Part shown: positions 21,466-34,177 of the stretch, piece by piece
Numbering within the stretch: the first letter of the stretch is position 1
How the letters are laid out: each line of letters begins with the position of its first letter
NCBI GenBank assembly: GCA_037576195.1
Contig: CM075102.1
Span: forward strand, 14,690,745-14,754,744
DNA length: 64,000 bases
Reading direction: 5' to 3'
Origin: Phytoseiulus persimilis
Taxonomy: Eukaryota; Arthropoda; Arachnida; Mesostigmata; Phytoseiidae
Translations under genes and position numbers: made by a program
Notes under the pieces: generated by a model
Seen by the model: only the letters and a program-made list of their open reading frames with translations
What the model was told of the DNA's origin: nothing
The model's database searches: none

Positions 21466-24400
21466 GTGAGTCGCAAAAAAAAAACGCAGCTTTTCTGAAT
21501 GATGACGGCGATAAGCGCTCATTGCAAAAATTATCCCACCACCCGTGCTTAACCGACGATGATGATGAAGTCGGTGGCGGCGACCGCGCTCTGTGAGCTT
21601 TTCAAAAGATGCAAAAAGCGATCCCGAACCTTTATCTTGCTTACGACAAAAGTACCGCTACCAGCTCCGCCATCGTTAAAGCGGTGGCTGCGGCCCCGTC
21701 GCCGCGGAAACGTTGCGAGAGCAATTTGTAGATTTATCAGGCTCGAATTTATCAAGCGTCTGCGTAAGAAGAGACAGTGCTGAGTGGTTGGAAATTCTGA
21801 GAGAATTAAGGGAGAAATGAACGAAACAAAAGCAAAACACTGGCGAAAAATGGCCGCATCGACTCGATGTGCCCGTGTGTGGGAGGTTATCATCGGATAC
21901 ATCACGGACCGCGTAATGATATCGGACCAAGGATGCCGGTCCGACAACAAGACATGATTTATTGAGTGGAAAATTAGTCTCAAACAGAGTCCGAGCGAAA
22001 AACTTGGCACAAAACGAAGCGGCCGATGATTTCAGACGCGAATTCCATTCCCCGGCTTTCATAGGACCCGCAATGGCACACTACTTTTGAAACACAGGAG
22101 ACGAATGCGACAGAGAGCCCCGGCATCGAAGAACGAAGTGAAAGATATTCAGATGGATCGGCTCGGAAGGAATGAGCGGGGAAAGGGGGGGCATCATAGC
22201 TGCCCTGCACATCCCCTGCGCCACCGCTCCGACCCCGTCGGTGAGACGCCGACAAAATGCAGCGCCTGGGGCCTGCGCGGGCGTGTGTCCCCTCAAAGGC
22301 AAAGTATTAATTGGGTTACTAACTGAATTCCTAAATCTCATTTTATTCATTTTCGGACGTGTTCGCTCTTAGCGGCATCGTCATCTGCGACGCGAGCAGC
22401 ACTGGTGCAATTTTCTATTTCAAACGAGAAACGGCGGCTCTGCTGTCGCCATTGAAGCTGCTCCGAAAATGCTCGCATCCGGATCATCAGAGAGCTCGAA
22501 ACTGCGCTGATCTCTTCGGATTCGGGAGTCGGGTTGGGGGACTTTCACGGTACTTCGCCGACTTGGCCGAAGAAGAGCGGAAGTGAACGGAGCACTAATC
22601 TCAAACTGAGAAGCGGTTCCCGCGCATGGAGAGACCGCGGTCATCCTCCGAGAAAACCTCCTTGATCGTCGGAAATATTCCCTCATGCCGTCAAGGTATG
22701 CTGGATGCATGCCCTGTCGATTCGACGATGGATCTGATGACGCGACCTGCAGATTGTTGGAATAATTGTTTCCACAGGATTTGCGAGCTTGCCCGCGAGC
22801 CAGCCTATCGAATCCTGGAAGATTGTCTGCATCGTTCGTCTCGGGCCAAACTGGGCAAGGAACAACTGCTTGGCAAGCAGCCTAGCACGAAGGAAGGCAG
22901 GCGAGCAAGCATTATCAGGTATTAATCGATAGTAAACGCCACAGCTAATACCCGGTTATGGATGTTCGTCTATAACACTAGTGATCCTTGTGAGCTTAGC
23001 CTAATGGCCATGCATACGAATTGTAGGCGACGCCACGTTAGGAGTTGCAATGAGAGAGGATCCAGACCCTCGCGCGTATAAAACACTGACAGAGAAGAAG
23101 CAACTGGAGGCTTACCCCGGGATCTCTCTGAATCGTTTCGCATTCAACTCCGTTCCACGTGAGCTTCTGTCTTGCACCTGATTAGCTCGCGAACGTCTTC
23201 GATCGAACCCCTTGGACGAAGTATGTCCATGTCGGCTCGGCCGGCCTGATAATCTTCACGACCCACGATATCATCCGATCGAACTAGGCACATGATCGTC
23301 CAATCAAAGCATTAAACTCACGCAGCTGAGCGAACGAGCGAATTATACAGTTGTTTGACCACCTATCCAAGAATTATACCACCCCTGGCGAGCCTCCTAC
23401 GCTATATGCGTTAACTGCCAATCGAATCAAGTCAGGAGAGCGCGTCGAGCCCGCTCGGTGAACACGACCGATCGAGTTTGTGAAACCCGTCCCGGCACTC
23501 GGTTCGAAGCGCATGGCGTACGCGTGAGCGTCAGTGCGTTTTTTGCGGAAGAGATTTCCTCCCCCGTAGGCGATTTGGCGCGGTGCAACCACAATCTAAA
23601 AACAAACAGCTACACCTGTAATTCACGCTGCTGCGGGCAGTGGCGGCGCAAATTTTAATGAAGCCTACGGGCGAGAATGGGAAGTTGTGGGATGACGACA
23701 AAAAAGGAAAACTTGCACACCCCGAAGTTAGCGGGAGAGAGAGACGCACCGGAAACAAAAACACACGTCCCCCTGGGGCCCCCTTCTCGCCACTTTTTAG
23801 GCCAGACACCCGCCCGTTCGTCTTGCGATGCCCCCGAACCCCCATCGTTGCGTTATCTAGCCTTTGCCTCACTCACTCGAGTGTACGGCCATGCTGATTC
23901 ACAGCGGAGTCATTAAAAACCCTCTCTTGGATCGTTTTTCCGCGGCATGTTTCCTCCAGGCTCGGAGCATGTTTCAGAGCTCGCACTGAGGTAACAGCTC
24001 GGTTTGTGAGCGCTCCGATTGCAGCGGCTGGGGACCTGAAGTGGATCGGCTTCCGTCAGCAGGGCTCGCGACGCTTTATCCGTAAGGGAGAGGGGTTGAA
24101 CCTGCCGCTCGAACTTTTCGCGAACTCGTGCTGGGGAGCTCCACATTTGTTGGGTATGAGCTCGGGTCTCTCTGCGAAGTCGCAGTCGAGTCAGCCTGTC
24201 GGAGAGCGGTCGCTCACTAGTTCACTGTTCATCTCTCTGAAAGTCTAAAACGGAAGGTCCCAGAGGACAGTGGCTCATTTGAGGAATTTGCATAGCCTTT
24301 GACAGCGGTGGCAGCAGCATCAGAAGTAGCGCATCTTTCCGCGTACCCACCCGGCGGAGAGCGGGCAGGCGAACGAGCCCAAAGGCTGCAAACTTTCGGT

Positions 24401-26099
24401 GAGGGAGATGGCAGGGCAAAAAAACGCGAATCCCAATTAGCCCTATGCATCATCATCATCAGCATAACCAAAAACGTTCCATGGCTCCCCGCAACCCCGC
24501 CTGTGTGCCCGCGTCGCCTGTCAACCAAGCGACCCGAACACCTTACCGGCCGTAGCGGACAGACCCTAGCGCAGCCGAACTCGGGCCTCTCCCGACAGTG
24601 GACGTCAAGATAGAGGCGTCGTACGGCAACACTGAGCCAGAACTTCCCCCGTGAGTCGCTCTTCCAGCTGGCTGTTAATGTTTTTGGCGAGGCGGACAGC
24701 CGAATACTGTACACACTCCTCGCGAGGGGCCGAGGATCGAATGAAATCGGATTGGAAGAAGCTTTCTGAGTCCGATTCGCGGGAGGAAATTAAATTGTGA
24801 TTAACCATTGCCGGATGAAAGATAAAAGTACGAGAGAAGATGAGACGAAACTGAGGACCCGTCGGCTTCTCTGCTTCCCAAATGAAGTGAACGATAGAGA
24901 CAGACCTGATAATCGTTGGAGAAAAAACAGCGGAGCCCACGGAATGAGGGACGAACTCCGGGCCGGAAACAAGAGAGAAACTATTCCTCGATTGTCGTTT
25001 GAAGCAAATTAAAGGACGGTGTTTGCCCACGAGCGGATCGGAAGATTATCTTCGAGGAAGATAATGTTCCCTCGGCCCGCTCTACCCCGCCCCTCCTGTC
25101 GTACAATTCCTACTGGGGCGGGTAACGATAATAAACGAAATTTCAGCCGTGCTGGACTACGTATGTATGAGAAGTATTCTTTGGTCGTGGTGGCTAACGA
25201 ATTTCGCTCATCAAGAGAAGTCCGACGTCTGCTGCAGCTCGGCACGCTCGAGGCTGAGGGTGTTGTTTGAATTAAAAATCGATCCCATTGCCACACTTCA
25301 AAGTGTCGCGGTCGTCATCATCGAGGTACGAAGGGTGGCCGGCGTGTAGCCGTCGTTTACCATCTGCCCGCCTGGCTGTCGGGCTGCCGATACAGGATGA
25401 TGTGCGATAGTGTGGCGTGGCGTGGCGCTCATTGAATTTTAAACAATGTTCCTGGGTGGGTGTGGTCGCGGACAGTAAACAGCTTTTGATAACTGTCAAT
25501 GCTGTGGAGACGACACCGTAGCGGTGTCGGACGAGGAGCATCCTGTCCGGCTGGAGTTCGCTGCGCCGCGCCTCGTCGCTCGCTCGTTCAGTTCTCGAGT
25601 CCAACACGACCGAGCTCTCGCCTACGGTCGCGCGCTGAATAGAACCAGCTACTGGCATCAAGAAGAGAAACGAGGGCATTCGGTAATTTGAGGGTGGCAG
25701 ACAAACTGGCTGCTGCCTCAGTGAGCGAACGAACGTCCTGAGCCTCAGAGAAAAACACAATGGAAGCCTCGGGAGCACGCGATCCCTCTGATGACCCACC
25801 TAACCGTTTAAAATATTCGCTCTCGTCACGCGCAACTACATCCATACGCATACGAACATATCGTCGCGGGCGCCAGTGTCCACAGAAACAGCAGCGGTGG
25901 AGCATCGGAGCGATGGCAGTATACCCAGCTTAGCCCAACTTTCCACCGAAGAGATATCGTCCGTAACCGCGGTCGCCCTGCGCCACAATCAGATCACACA
26001 ATCAATCTGAGAGGCGTGCCCAGAGGCGTATGTTTCTGGAAGAGCGGCTGCTCATTCGGCTTGAAGCCGTTTTATATTTCATTTTTCATGGAGCTTCAG
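21466..26099. other. No confident gene
   Basis: Frames of up to 175 codons occur, the longest on the minus strand at 25272-25799 starting with GTG. A TATAAAA motif lies at 23077-23083. A minus-strand open stretch near 23260-23116 ends at a good donor (CCGGG/GTAAGC) but is open in two frames. A (CAT)4 run lies at 24448-24460. Confidence 0.45.
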
Positions 26100-26187
26100 G
26101 ACAGCCACGGAAGACTTCCTCGAAGCTCTGTGGGACTGCCCGTTGCAGAACCCTGACTTGCCCACGACTTCGACGCGGACGTTGTAG
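26100..26187 (+). CDS. Candidate short terminal exon, product unknown
   Basis: A T-rich stretch (TTTTATATTTCATTTTTC) leads to the acceptor GAGCTTCAG just before 26100. After one carried base the frame gives 28 residues to TAG at 26185. Twenty-two of the 28 codons end in G or C, the strongest bias of the short exons listed. The peptide is TATEDFLEALWDCPLQNPD followed by a threonine-rich end (PTTSTRTL). The exon is too short to identify, and no upstream partner or nearby AATAAA was found. Confidence 0.3.
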
Positions 26188-29100
26188 AATTTCGTCAAGT
26201 GAGTCGTCCATCTGAATCGCCTCGCAATATGCGAGCGTCGATCAAGATCATGAGGAAATCATGGCCGTGAGGTTTCAAAGGATCGCTGACGAGAGATCTC
26301 GTTCGCAGAGAGGTTCTTCATACGGCATATTTCGAGACGCGTGTGTCTAGCTAATATCGATCTCGGGTGGTTCCAATCGTTTCCGAATTCAGCTCTGATT
26401 CCACGAAGCAGCACATCGGCCATTGAAATTACGGCGACTTCAGTCATTGGCTACGGTCATGTTGCTTGCGATTCGCCGGGCATAACTCGAAACCCACATC
26501 GAACTCCCAGGAGAATATCCGTAGAATCATAAAAGTCACAAATGGCCAGGAGTGTGGTTGTGGTGGAGAATTTGTGTGAAGAGGCTCCTTTCAGGAGGTC
26601 TTATGTGAGAAGTTCCTCCAGAAACGCGGATGAATCTGCACTCGGAGATCAGCGGTACGAAATTGAAGGAGGAAACAGGTGATAATTGATTGATCCTTCC
26701 CTTCAGCTCTACGATCACTCAATCAATCCGAAAGAGATTGGTTTCCATTGGAAAAAAAAGACCTCCTCGAATAACCCTCTCATTCTTCCGCATCAGTTCA
26801 ACGTCCCATGCTCACTTCGCACAAGCTCTTTCTCGTTTTTCCTAATTGAACAAAAGAATTTCGTAACACAGGAGCGATCCCTCCTCGAGAACTGTTGCCG
26901 CCGCGGAGGTTGTTGTGTTGCCGCTTCGGTGCTGTCGGCACAGACTGTGATGGTGTGTTTGTGACAATGGGGTTGTTACACATGACCTGAGTGAAAGAAA
27001 CCGGGAGAAAGAGGGAGGTCGCATCGCACAAAAAAAAATCCTTTAACGGAAGTGAGCTTAGAGTGGTGACCAGCACAGCGGCGGCAGCAGTCGGTCCTGG
27101 CGATCGCTCGCTCGCCCGCGCGCTCAGCGGCCAGTCTGCCTGGGTCGCGGGACAGCTGGCCGTTCCGATTGGTCCGGCGAGCGTCCAGACAGTTCCGTTC
27201 GCCAACTTTTGCTGTTTTGGGGACAGAGTGGGGGATGCAAACTAAAACTGATGATCAAAGAGTTTGAATAAAAATAATCATATTTACAGCCGGGTGTCTG
27301 TCCGAGCTAAAAAAGAAGGGGGAGAGCTTCGGACGGAGAGAGCGAGATAGAAGGACACTCGTGAGTTCACGCTCGCTTCTCGCCTTTCCTTTCATCCATC
27401 CATACATACATACACCCACCCACTGTCCAGCGGCCTTTGTGCTACTGTTCGGGTCAACCAAAAGCCGTTAGTTTTCACGCCAAAGATCTAGCGACGCACG
27501 GTTCTTGAATAAGACTGGCAGTCACTGAAACCCAGTTCCAACGCGATCTCCGATTCCGGAAGCCAAACCTGTTCCGTAACGCACTCGCTTCTGGAACCAA
27601 CTCGAGGGATCACACGACGTATCCGGAGTTCTGAAGCGAGAGTCGCTGTTGGGCAACCGTAGAGAACAGACTGTCTCGGTCGAAAGTCCAGAACCCTCAG
27701 CAGCAACCCGTCGAGTTCAAACAGGAAATCCAGAACCCCCTTTCGGATCCGGTCAGCAGAAAATGTGATCGGGTCCAGATTTCGCATGGGATTTCACGTT
27801 CTGCGGCAGACGCGACAGATCATGAGTCAGAGCCGAGCTCTGATGCCGTAAATTTTGAAAAGGTCTCTCGAAAAAGAAATTTCTTGAACAGGCGATGGAT
27901 GAGATCTCTCGAACACCAGAAATAACTTCACAGAACCGTCCATTGGTTTGGATTCCAAGTGGACCCGGATGTGTTGGAGACATTTCCTGGTTGCTTGAAA
28001 CTTCGAACCGGTTCGAAGTGAAAAACAGAGTCTGCCGCTCTGACAACGAACCCGAAACCTGAGAACTGACCGACGGCGTAGCCAAGCGGTCACAGCTACC
28101 TGCTTCAAGCCTCCAGATCCGTACCGACGCTTTATCGGATGAGGGCCGACGCGCAAGCGGTAGGCGCCGCTTTCGCACCTCCGCTTACAAGCCACCAGAC
28201 TCGAACGATCCGAAGAACGTCAGATACAGTGAGCTCTCAGGATACGAGTGACGGGTAGAGGCGCGAGAATGATGCGTCTGGAGGAGGCAGGATTCGCGGA
28301 CAGCTTCCTTTTCCATTCGTTACTGGGGCACCAGACTCGTCGGAGCACTAATTGAAATATTCTGGAGGAATTATTCTTCCGTCAAGATATGGAATTCATC
28401 GATATTGCCGATGGGCGGGAAAAGCGCCGAACATAATCGTTGAACAACCAGAATAATTCTGTCAGGATGTGACGAAATCGAGAAAATTGGACGAAAAATC
28501 TTGAGAACAGCATTTGGAATGCTTCTATATTGCTTCTCACTCTCTGTCCCTTTTTGAGAGGCAGTACACTGGAACAGGCTCCAACTATGACGAAACGATT
28601 GTGTGAGAGTGCGCGAGAAAATCCAAACGACTCCCTGGGCAACCCGAACAAGCAGTCCAAGCGGTTCCGATTTCTCGATCGTTCAAAGTTACGAATCCGT
28701 TGTTCAAATCTCGAACGCCACTATCCATGAAGTACGCAGTATTCAGGTGACTGATAACTTATATGAGAATACTCTCCGTTCCTTCTTGAATGAGCTCAGA
28801 ATGACGCTCGGGACCGAAGTTGTTGGCGAGTTTCGAGGAGGCGCCCCTGTCCTCAAGTAGCTGTTCTCTTAGAAGACTTCAAGAGTCGCTTCCATTTGCG
28901 AACAAGCCAGGAAGTTTTGTCTCAGAAGTTTGTTCTCAGATGTCGGGAGGAGATTCCAAGCGCTCAAAGTAGTCGAAGCAATCAGTGACTGACGGGGTGG
29001 AAAGTTCCTCTGCGGCATTGCCTTTGAGTTCTCCTCTTCGCAGCGAACGAGCCAGCGGATGAACTCTAGACTGAACCCTGCAGCACTAGAGTCCCGCTGT

Positions 29101-30471
29101 GTAGAAATAGTTCACACATCCTAAAGATCAGCGGTGATTATGTGAAAAAGGCCACCGAAACAGCTGAAACAATGTGCCTCTCAGCATAAACAACAGTTTT
29201 CGCTCTCCGACGATACATTCTCAGCGTTCAGTTCATCGAATACTTCGCAGTACGATCGAGTGGGCTCGAAGGAACCGAATTCGGGGAGACAGTGTCGGAC
29301 TGTGTCAGGATAATCGGCCAGCTAGTGCGAAGACCACTGGTCACGTTCGGATCACCAAGGTTCACGATGATCGTCTCAGCACAATAATATTTCACCTCGT
29401 TTGCAGCCAACTCCGCAGTAATTCTCGTGGAAGAGATGAACCAACACTGAAGAAGCAAGAATTCGATCGAATGACGGCGATCGATTACGGAAGCATTCGA
29501 AAACATCTTCCAGAGCAACCGAGAGGAGGCAAACCGAATGAAATCAAACGAAATTGAGCGGAGTCGGCACGAATTCCAACGAGAGTCGATCCCGATGGAA
29601 AAATGAGCCGCCTTCTGAATATCGCATGAACGATCTAGTGAGTGCTGCGGTATATGACCGGCTACCATTCCGATCGGGTTTCTATAAAATCATGTTGTTA
29701 TTTTCCTTCGTTTTGTAGTTCGTAGTCCGTGTTTAGTGTTTTGCAGATGACTGTTTTTTTTTCTGGCAGCCGATGGCGAACAAGGAGATTCCGCACTGCA
29801 CAGATGGATTCCGAAGAGGAGCTGGTCAGTGAAAGAGACGAAATTTGAGCGATATCATCGAGAATCACTTACGGAATCATGATACAAACAGAGCCATTGT
29901 AGCGTGGATGGCTCTTCTTCCGTTAAGACTCCACTTTTTCCAAAAAGCCGGCGATGTTTTGAAGTCGCCATCACATATCGACTCCGTACTGCATCAGCGC
30001 AGTGTGTGTCAAAACTCGATACTGGGTCGCATCCCGGCTTCTGAAACATTCTCCCAACAAATCAGGGAAGAAACGAAGATATCCAGGACAAAAAAAGACC
30101 GCTCAGCTGGGAGCTGGAGACGAATCGTTGAGAAATTGTCGAATAGAGTGCATGAAACGGGAGGACCCATCCGCGAAAAGAGAGCTGTCATCGCTAAACG
30201 GTTTCTTCGTTCGCTTCTCCCAGTTCCCAAGTTGGTCTGTCGTCAACTGTGGTGTTTGTACTTTGTCTTTCTGGAAAGCGCTCGATTCGAAACAGCCAGT
30301 TGGGAACCTGGTCAAATCTCTATTCCTGTCTATAAACTCCGCTGGGCCCAGTATGGAATCGAAGAGTAAATAACTATGGGAACGCTTTTTTGGCTGCGGC
30401 GGGAGGCTGCCACCGCTCTCGTGACTCCGTTGAGCGCGCAAGAGTCTCGCACCGACGGGTGGTGAATCTCG
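26188..30471. other. No confident gene
   Basis: Several frames of 95-175 codons are open (for example minus strand 27488-27787 from an ATG, minus 27753-28178 and plus 29845-30369), overlapping on both strands and without splice support. The perfect palindrome at 28000-28019 and a T9 run at 29754-29762 are the only distinct features. Confidence 0.45.
28000..28019. repeat. Perfect 20-bp palindrome
   Basis: ACTTCGAACCGGTTCGAAGT reads identically on both strands, with no spacer. A perfect 20-bp palindrome is expected only about 0.06 times in 64 kb of random sequence (4 to the power -10 per position). It could be a dimeric protein-binding site or simply chance. Confidence 0.95.
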
Positions 30472-30783
30472 ATGGATGAGATTTCGGGTTCCGTCCCGGG
30501 CTCCCCACTCGGCGCGGACAGGATGCCGGAGAAGTCGGGAACTTGGGGTCGAGAGAAAAATTCCGTCAGAAACCCACCGAAGAATAGCGCAAGTATTCGA
30601 TGGGCACGGTTTCCGACAGAAGAGCCAGGTCTGCAGTTAGAGAACAGCAAAGATGCGGTGAAATTCAGGCGAGGACTGGGCCCGCATCATCGTATCTCTT
30701 CGATTAAAATCATTTTCAGTGACTCCTTTGGCGTCGAGCGAGACCCGCATTCGACAACTGACGATTACCGAACAGGAGGATGA
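30472..30783 (+). CDS. Candidate ORF, 103 codons, product unknown
   Basis: The frame starts at an ATG (context TCTCGATGG, without a purine at -3) and runs to TGA at 30781. The first 36 codons are G/C-biased at the third position (about 67 percent) and then the bias disappears, so only the 5' part may be coding. The peptide begins MDEISGSVPGSPLGADRMPE, then is basic and polar. A strong acceptor-like site (AAAATCATTTTCAG) at 30718 lies within it. It opens another frame of about 109 codons ending at 31048, an alternative terminal exon with REN-like charged and arginine/histidine-rich segments. The two readings exclude each other over 30719-30783. Confidence 0.22.
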   Translation: MDEISGSVPGSPLGADRMPEKSGTWGREKNSVRNPPKNSASIRWARFPTEEPGLQLENSKDAVKFRRGLGPHHRISSIKIIFSDSFGVERDPHSTTDDYRTGG

Positions 30784-31048
30784 GGAGGGGAGAAAAGAGA
30801 ACATCGCTCGCTCTTGGGGTGGTTCCCCAAGCGTCATGTGGCGTGAACGGTGGCGTCGACACCACCAGCGCTACGAGACGTGGCATCTGAGACACATACC
30901 GCAAACCAGACATATCTGTTTATGTATATTCGAACCGAGCTCACTGTGTAGCCGAGTTCATCATTTTCGGGCGATCATGCAGATGGACGGGGTAATTAGC
31001 AAATTGCCGGATGAGCCATTTGAGCCCCGGTGCCTCCTTTATTATTAG

Positions 31049-34000
31049 ATTCATAATTTGCTGATATTCCGTGTGTTGCGAGCTGGCAGTTCAACGACAT
31101 TCCAGGGATATCCTAGAACACCGATCGAGGCTTCATCTGTCCGGACGACAAACTTCCCACATTACTCGGGTGATTGACTGAAGTCACGAATCTCTCTCCG
31201 TTCGATCACTCGATTACATAAATCCTCGAGTATGAGCCGGTGGTGTAAAATCCAGGAGAGGGAGATCACGAGTTGAAGCTCCCACTCGGGGCTGGCTTCG
31301 GTCGCGTGTCGAAGACATGCTCCCGAAGGTGTTCCGTGAACTTGACGAATGAATTCAACCTCCTTCGGAGCCCTACATTCGCAAGCCTGTTACGTTTCAA
31401 GATCGACAGAATCATCCAGCGAAGGCCTCGAGAGTCTCTCAGAGACCTTGTTCAACCTGAACGCTTTCCAAGCCATGCAATCTTAGATATCAGAGGATCC
31501 ACACGGCTCGAACTCGAACTTCGTATCGGGAGGGCAGCTGCTGGGCGGAATATGGGTTTCTGACTATCGGTTTCGATTGTCCCTTGGGAAGAAGCCCCCG
31601 TCGAAGATTGGCGACTGTTCGTACGCTCGGTCGGCAAATACGGCGTGAGCGTCAGGGCGTTGTGCTCTTATTAAGCCGATACCCGACAATGGAGGATCTG
31701 AGTTTGTCAGGATGGTAAGTTCAGATACAGCAACGGCTGGCGAAAGTGCTCCGGGCTGTCGACTGATCATTCTAGCTGGTGGTGAAATTTCGACTAAAAA
31801 TCGAGAAAAATCGGAGTTACATCTGTGCATCACACTTTAACGTAGGCTTAAGTTATTCCGCGCGGAGTTCAGAGGTGTTATTCACGGATGCCAGTGTTGC
31901 GGAAGTCCATCAGATTTTCAGCTGGAACGTGGGGAGCTCACAGCCTGAATAGTCGAATGACGGCTCCGACCCAGCACGAATTGATCATCGTTTCGCCTCT
32001 GAGAAACAAGCTAGATCGTATTTCGAAGACACGTCGAGCTCCACCGCCAGAGGAGCCGCGATCTCTACAACTAAATTGTCTGCTACGACTATCCTCGGCC
32101 TCTCCGATACAGCCTTTCAGGATAGACACTGCTGACCCACGATGCCTCAGATGTCGCCAGAGATTAGGGTCAATGAACGGCTTACAATCGAATGTCTTTA
32201 TGTTTGGTCAAGTCAATTCGGAAGGATAAACTGTGGTTTATGATAACTGAAGTAGCTGATATGATTGAAGCTTTCGATGCTCATCGAACGATTAGCGAAA
32301 ACGATGTCAAGACATGTGCAGTTCGAGGTAGTGGCTTCAACAGGATGGTTTGCCGCACTCAGGCCGAATACTGTTTGCATGAAACAGATCGTAGTATTTC
32401 GGTTCGCTGTCAACCCAATATCATAGTTGAAATCTCTGCAAACGATTGTGGCGTAGACTTCAGAAACTTCAAAAGCTTCCGTAAGAATTGCGTGATTCTC
32501 ACGGATGCTGTACCAAGGCTGGTCGGTAAACGGCCCCGGGGATTGTTTCGCGTCAATCGATCACAATATTGGTCACACAGACATCGCCGCGACTCCGCGA
32601 CCATGGTGACCCCAGAGCTTGTTTATATGTCATTACACCTCCGCTCCTGGTACGTCGTTTGTTTTTAGCGAGGAGTTTCAATCCAGCTACATGGATGATT
32701 GTACCGTCCGACACCCATGTTCCAGTCCAATGTTGAGTGATACCCCTTGCTCATGGTCCTCCGTGAACTTCACCAAAAACGAGGAAAATTTTGGGAGCTG
32801 AGTCTACAAACGGGAATTCGTGCACAACTATCGAACAGGCTTTAAGCGGAAAATCGCTCCGTAACGTGTGAGCGGACAATAACTTCAGCACTAGACTGGG
32901 AAGGCACCGGTTTTTCTTCAAACCAAAAGGATTTCATCCCCCAAAGAACGGATATTGCCGAAGGAGAAGTTGTAACTTTCTGTACAAGATTCAGATAGAT
33001 CTCAGCACAGCTCTATCTTTTGACCCGGTTCTCAGGAATGAGATCTTTTTGGGTATCTCGATGAGAGCCTTACGATTTCGAATCCCGAAGTCTCGCGAGA
33101 CCCGTTCCATATTGTTGCTTCGAGTCGTAGCCACCGCAGCGCATTCGCTTGGACGAGCGAAGGAACTATCAAATTGATAACAATCTTTCACCATTGAAAT
33201 GATAATGTGAGCAACCAAATCACTTCACCCAAAGGCTACTGGAGACAGAAGCTCATGTTTTTGTTACTGTTGTCTTCGACACGGTCGCCGTTGTCGTATA
33301 CGGCGTTTTTCGATTGTAGCCATTATATTTTATTACGAGCCGAAGTACATGTCCGGAACTCCTCTCCGACGGATCGGCCTGGATTGACAGATCGGAACCG
33401 AAATTATCCTCTTCTGGAAAATGCAGCTTTGGCGCTGGGAGAGCCGTCCGCGTGAGAACTAACGCTGTGTCTTCGTTGCTCGCGCTTCTCTCCAAAAACC
33501 CTTGCACCGGGAATCGGCAATATTAGAAGATGTGAAAACATATCAATCAACAACACCCATATGGTGGAGCTGCGATCCATTCTCATGACTGCGCTGATGT
33601 ATGTCTCGAAGAAGGTCTTCAATTCGTATCACAATGAACATGTCCACGAAGGCAGAAGATCTGCCCAATGATCCCCGGTAGTATGAGAGAGTCTCGAGAC
33701 CAGAAAAACTCGAGAAACTCAACGCAAGCACAACGAAACTGCCTCCGTCGGGGCAGCAGAAGAAGAGAAACTTGATAATTAATGACAGCGATGATCGGTT
33801 GACTGCGTTCAACGTTCCTCAAGTTCAAACATCTATTGAAACTGGTTTCCGCGCTAGCCGCCTATATGAGCAGATAATTTTATTCGAATTTTTTCCCTGA
33901 TTGAATTAATACTCGAACCGGCGAGCGTACACAAGCAGCAACGATGAAATCCGATGCAAATACGTCTCATTAGATGGCTGCTCGCGCTAAAAGCGACGAA

Positions 34001-34177
34001 TATCTCTGCGAGTAGGCGTTTCCTACAACCACCGTGGCATCTCTTGAGGCCGTCGTATCCGTCGCTTGCTGCGTTATTACTCCAGGGCAGAGGAGGAATG
34101 GGAGTAAATCAGAATACGACAAACAGCAGAGGCACAGTCACGGCAGAACGTAACTGGGAGCACGCATTCTAGCATAG
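31049..34177. other. No confident gene
   Basis: Frames up to 158 codons (32192-32668 plus) lack splice and codon support. A 72-codon plus frame at 33954-34172 starts MQIRLIRWLLALKATNIS, hydrophobic and basic, but it ends only a few bases before the next candidate exon, leaving no room for an intron. Confidence 0.42.

Noticed and set aside
23077..23083. TATAAAA motif
   Set aside because: No initiator, first exon or coding frame at a sensible distance on the plus strand.
23201..23210. Minus-strand box B-like GGGTTCGATC
   Set aside because: The flanking bases do not pair into a T-arm and no convincing box A lies at the right distance.
28079..28092. tRNA-like box A (TAGCCAAGCGGTCA)
   Set aside because: No matching box B or cloverleaf arms within 100 bases.
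27488..28195. Overlapping minus-strand frames that read like a broken protein with a frameshift
   Set aside because: No homology is recognised, both frames lack codon bias, and overlapping open frames are common by chance here.
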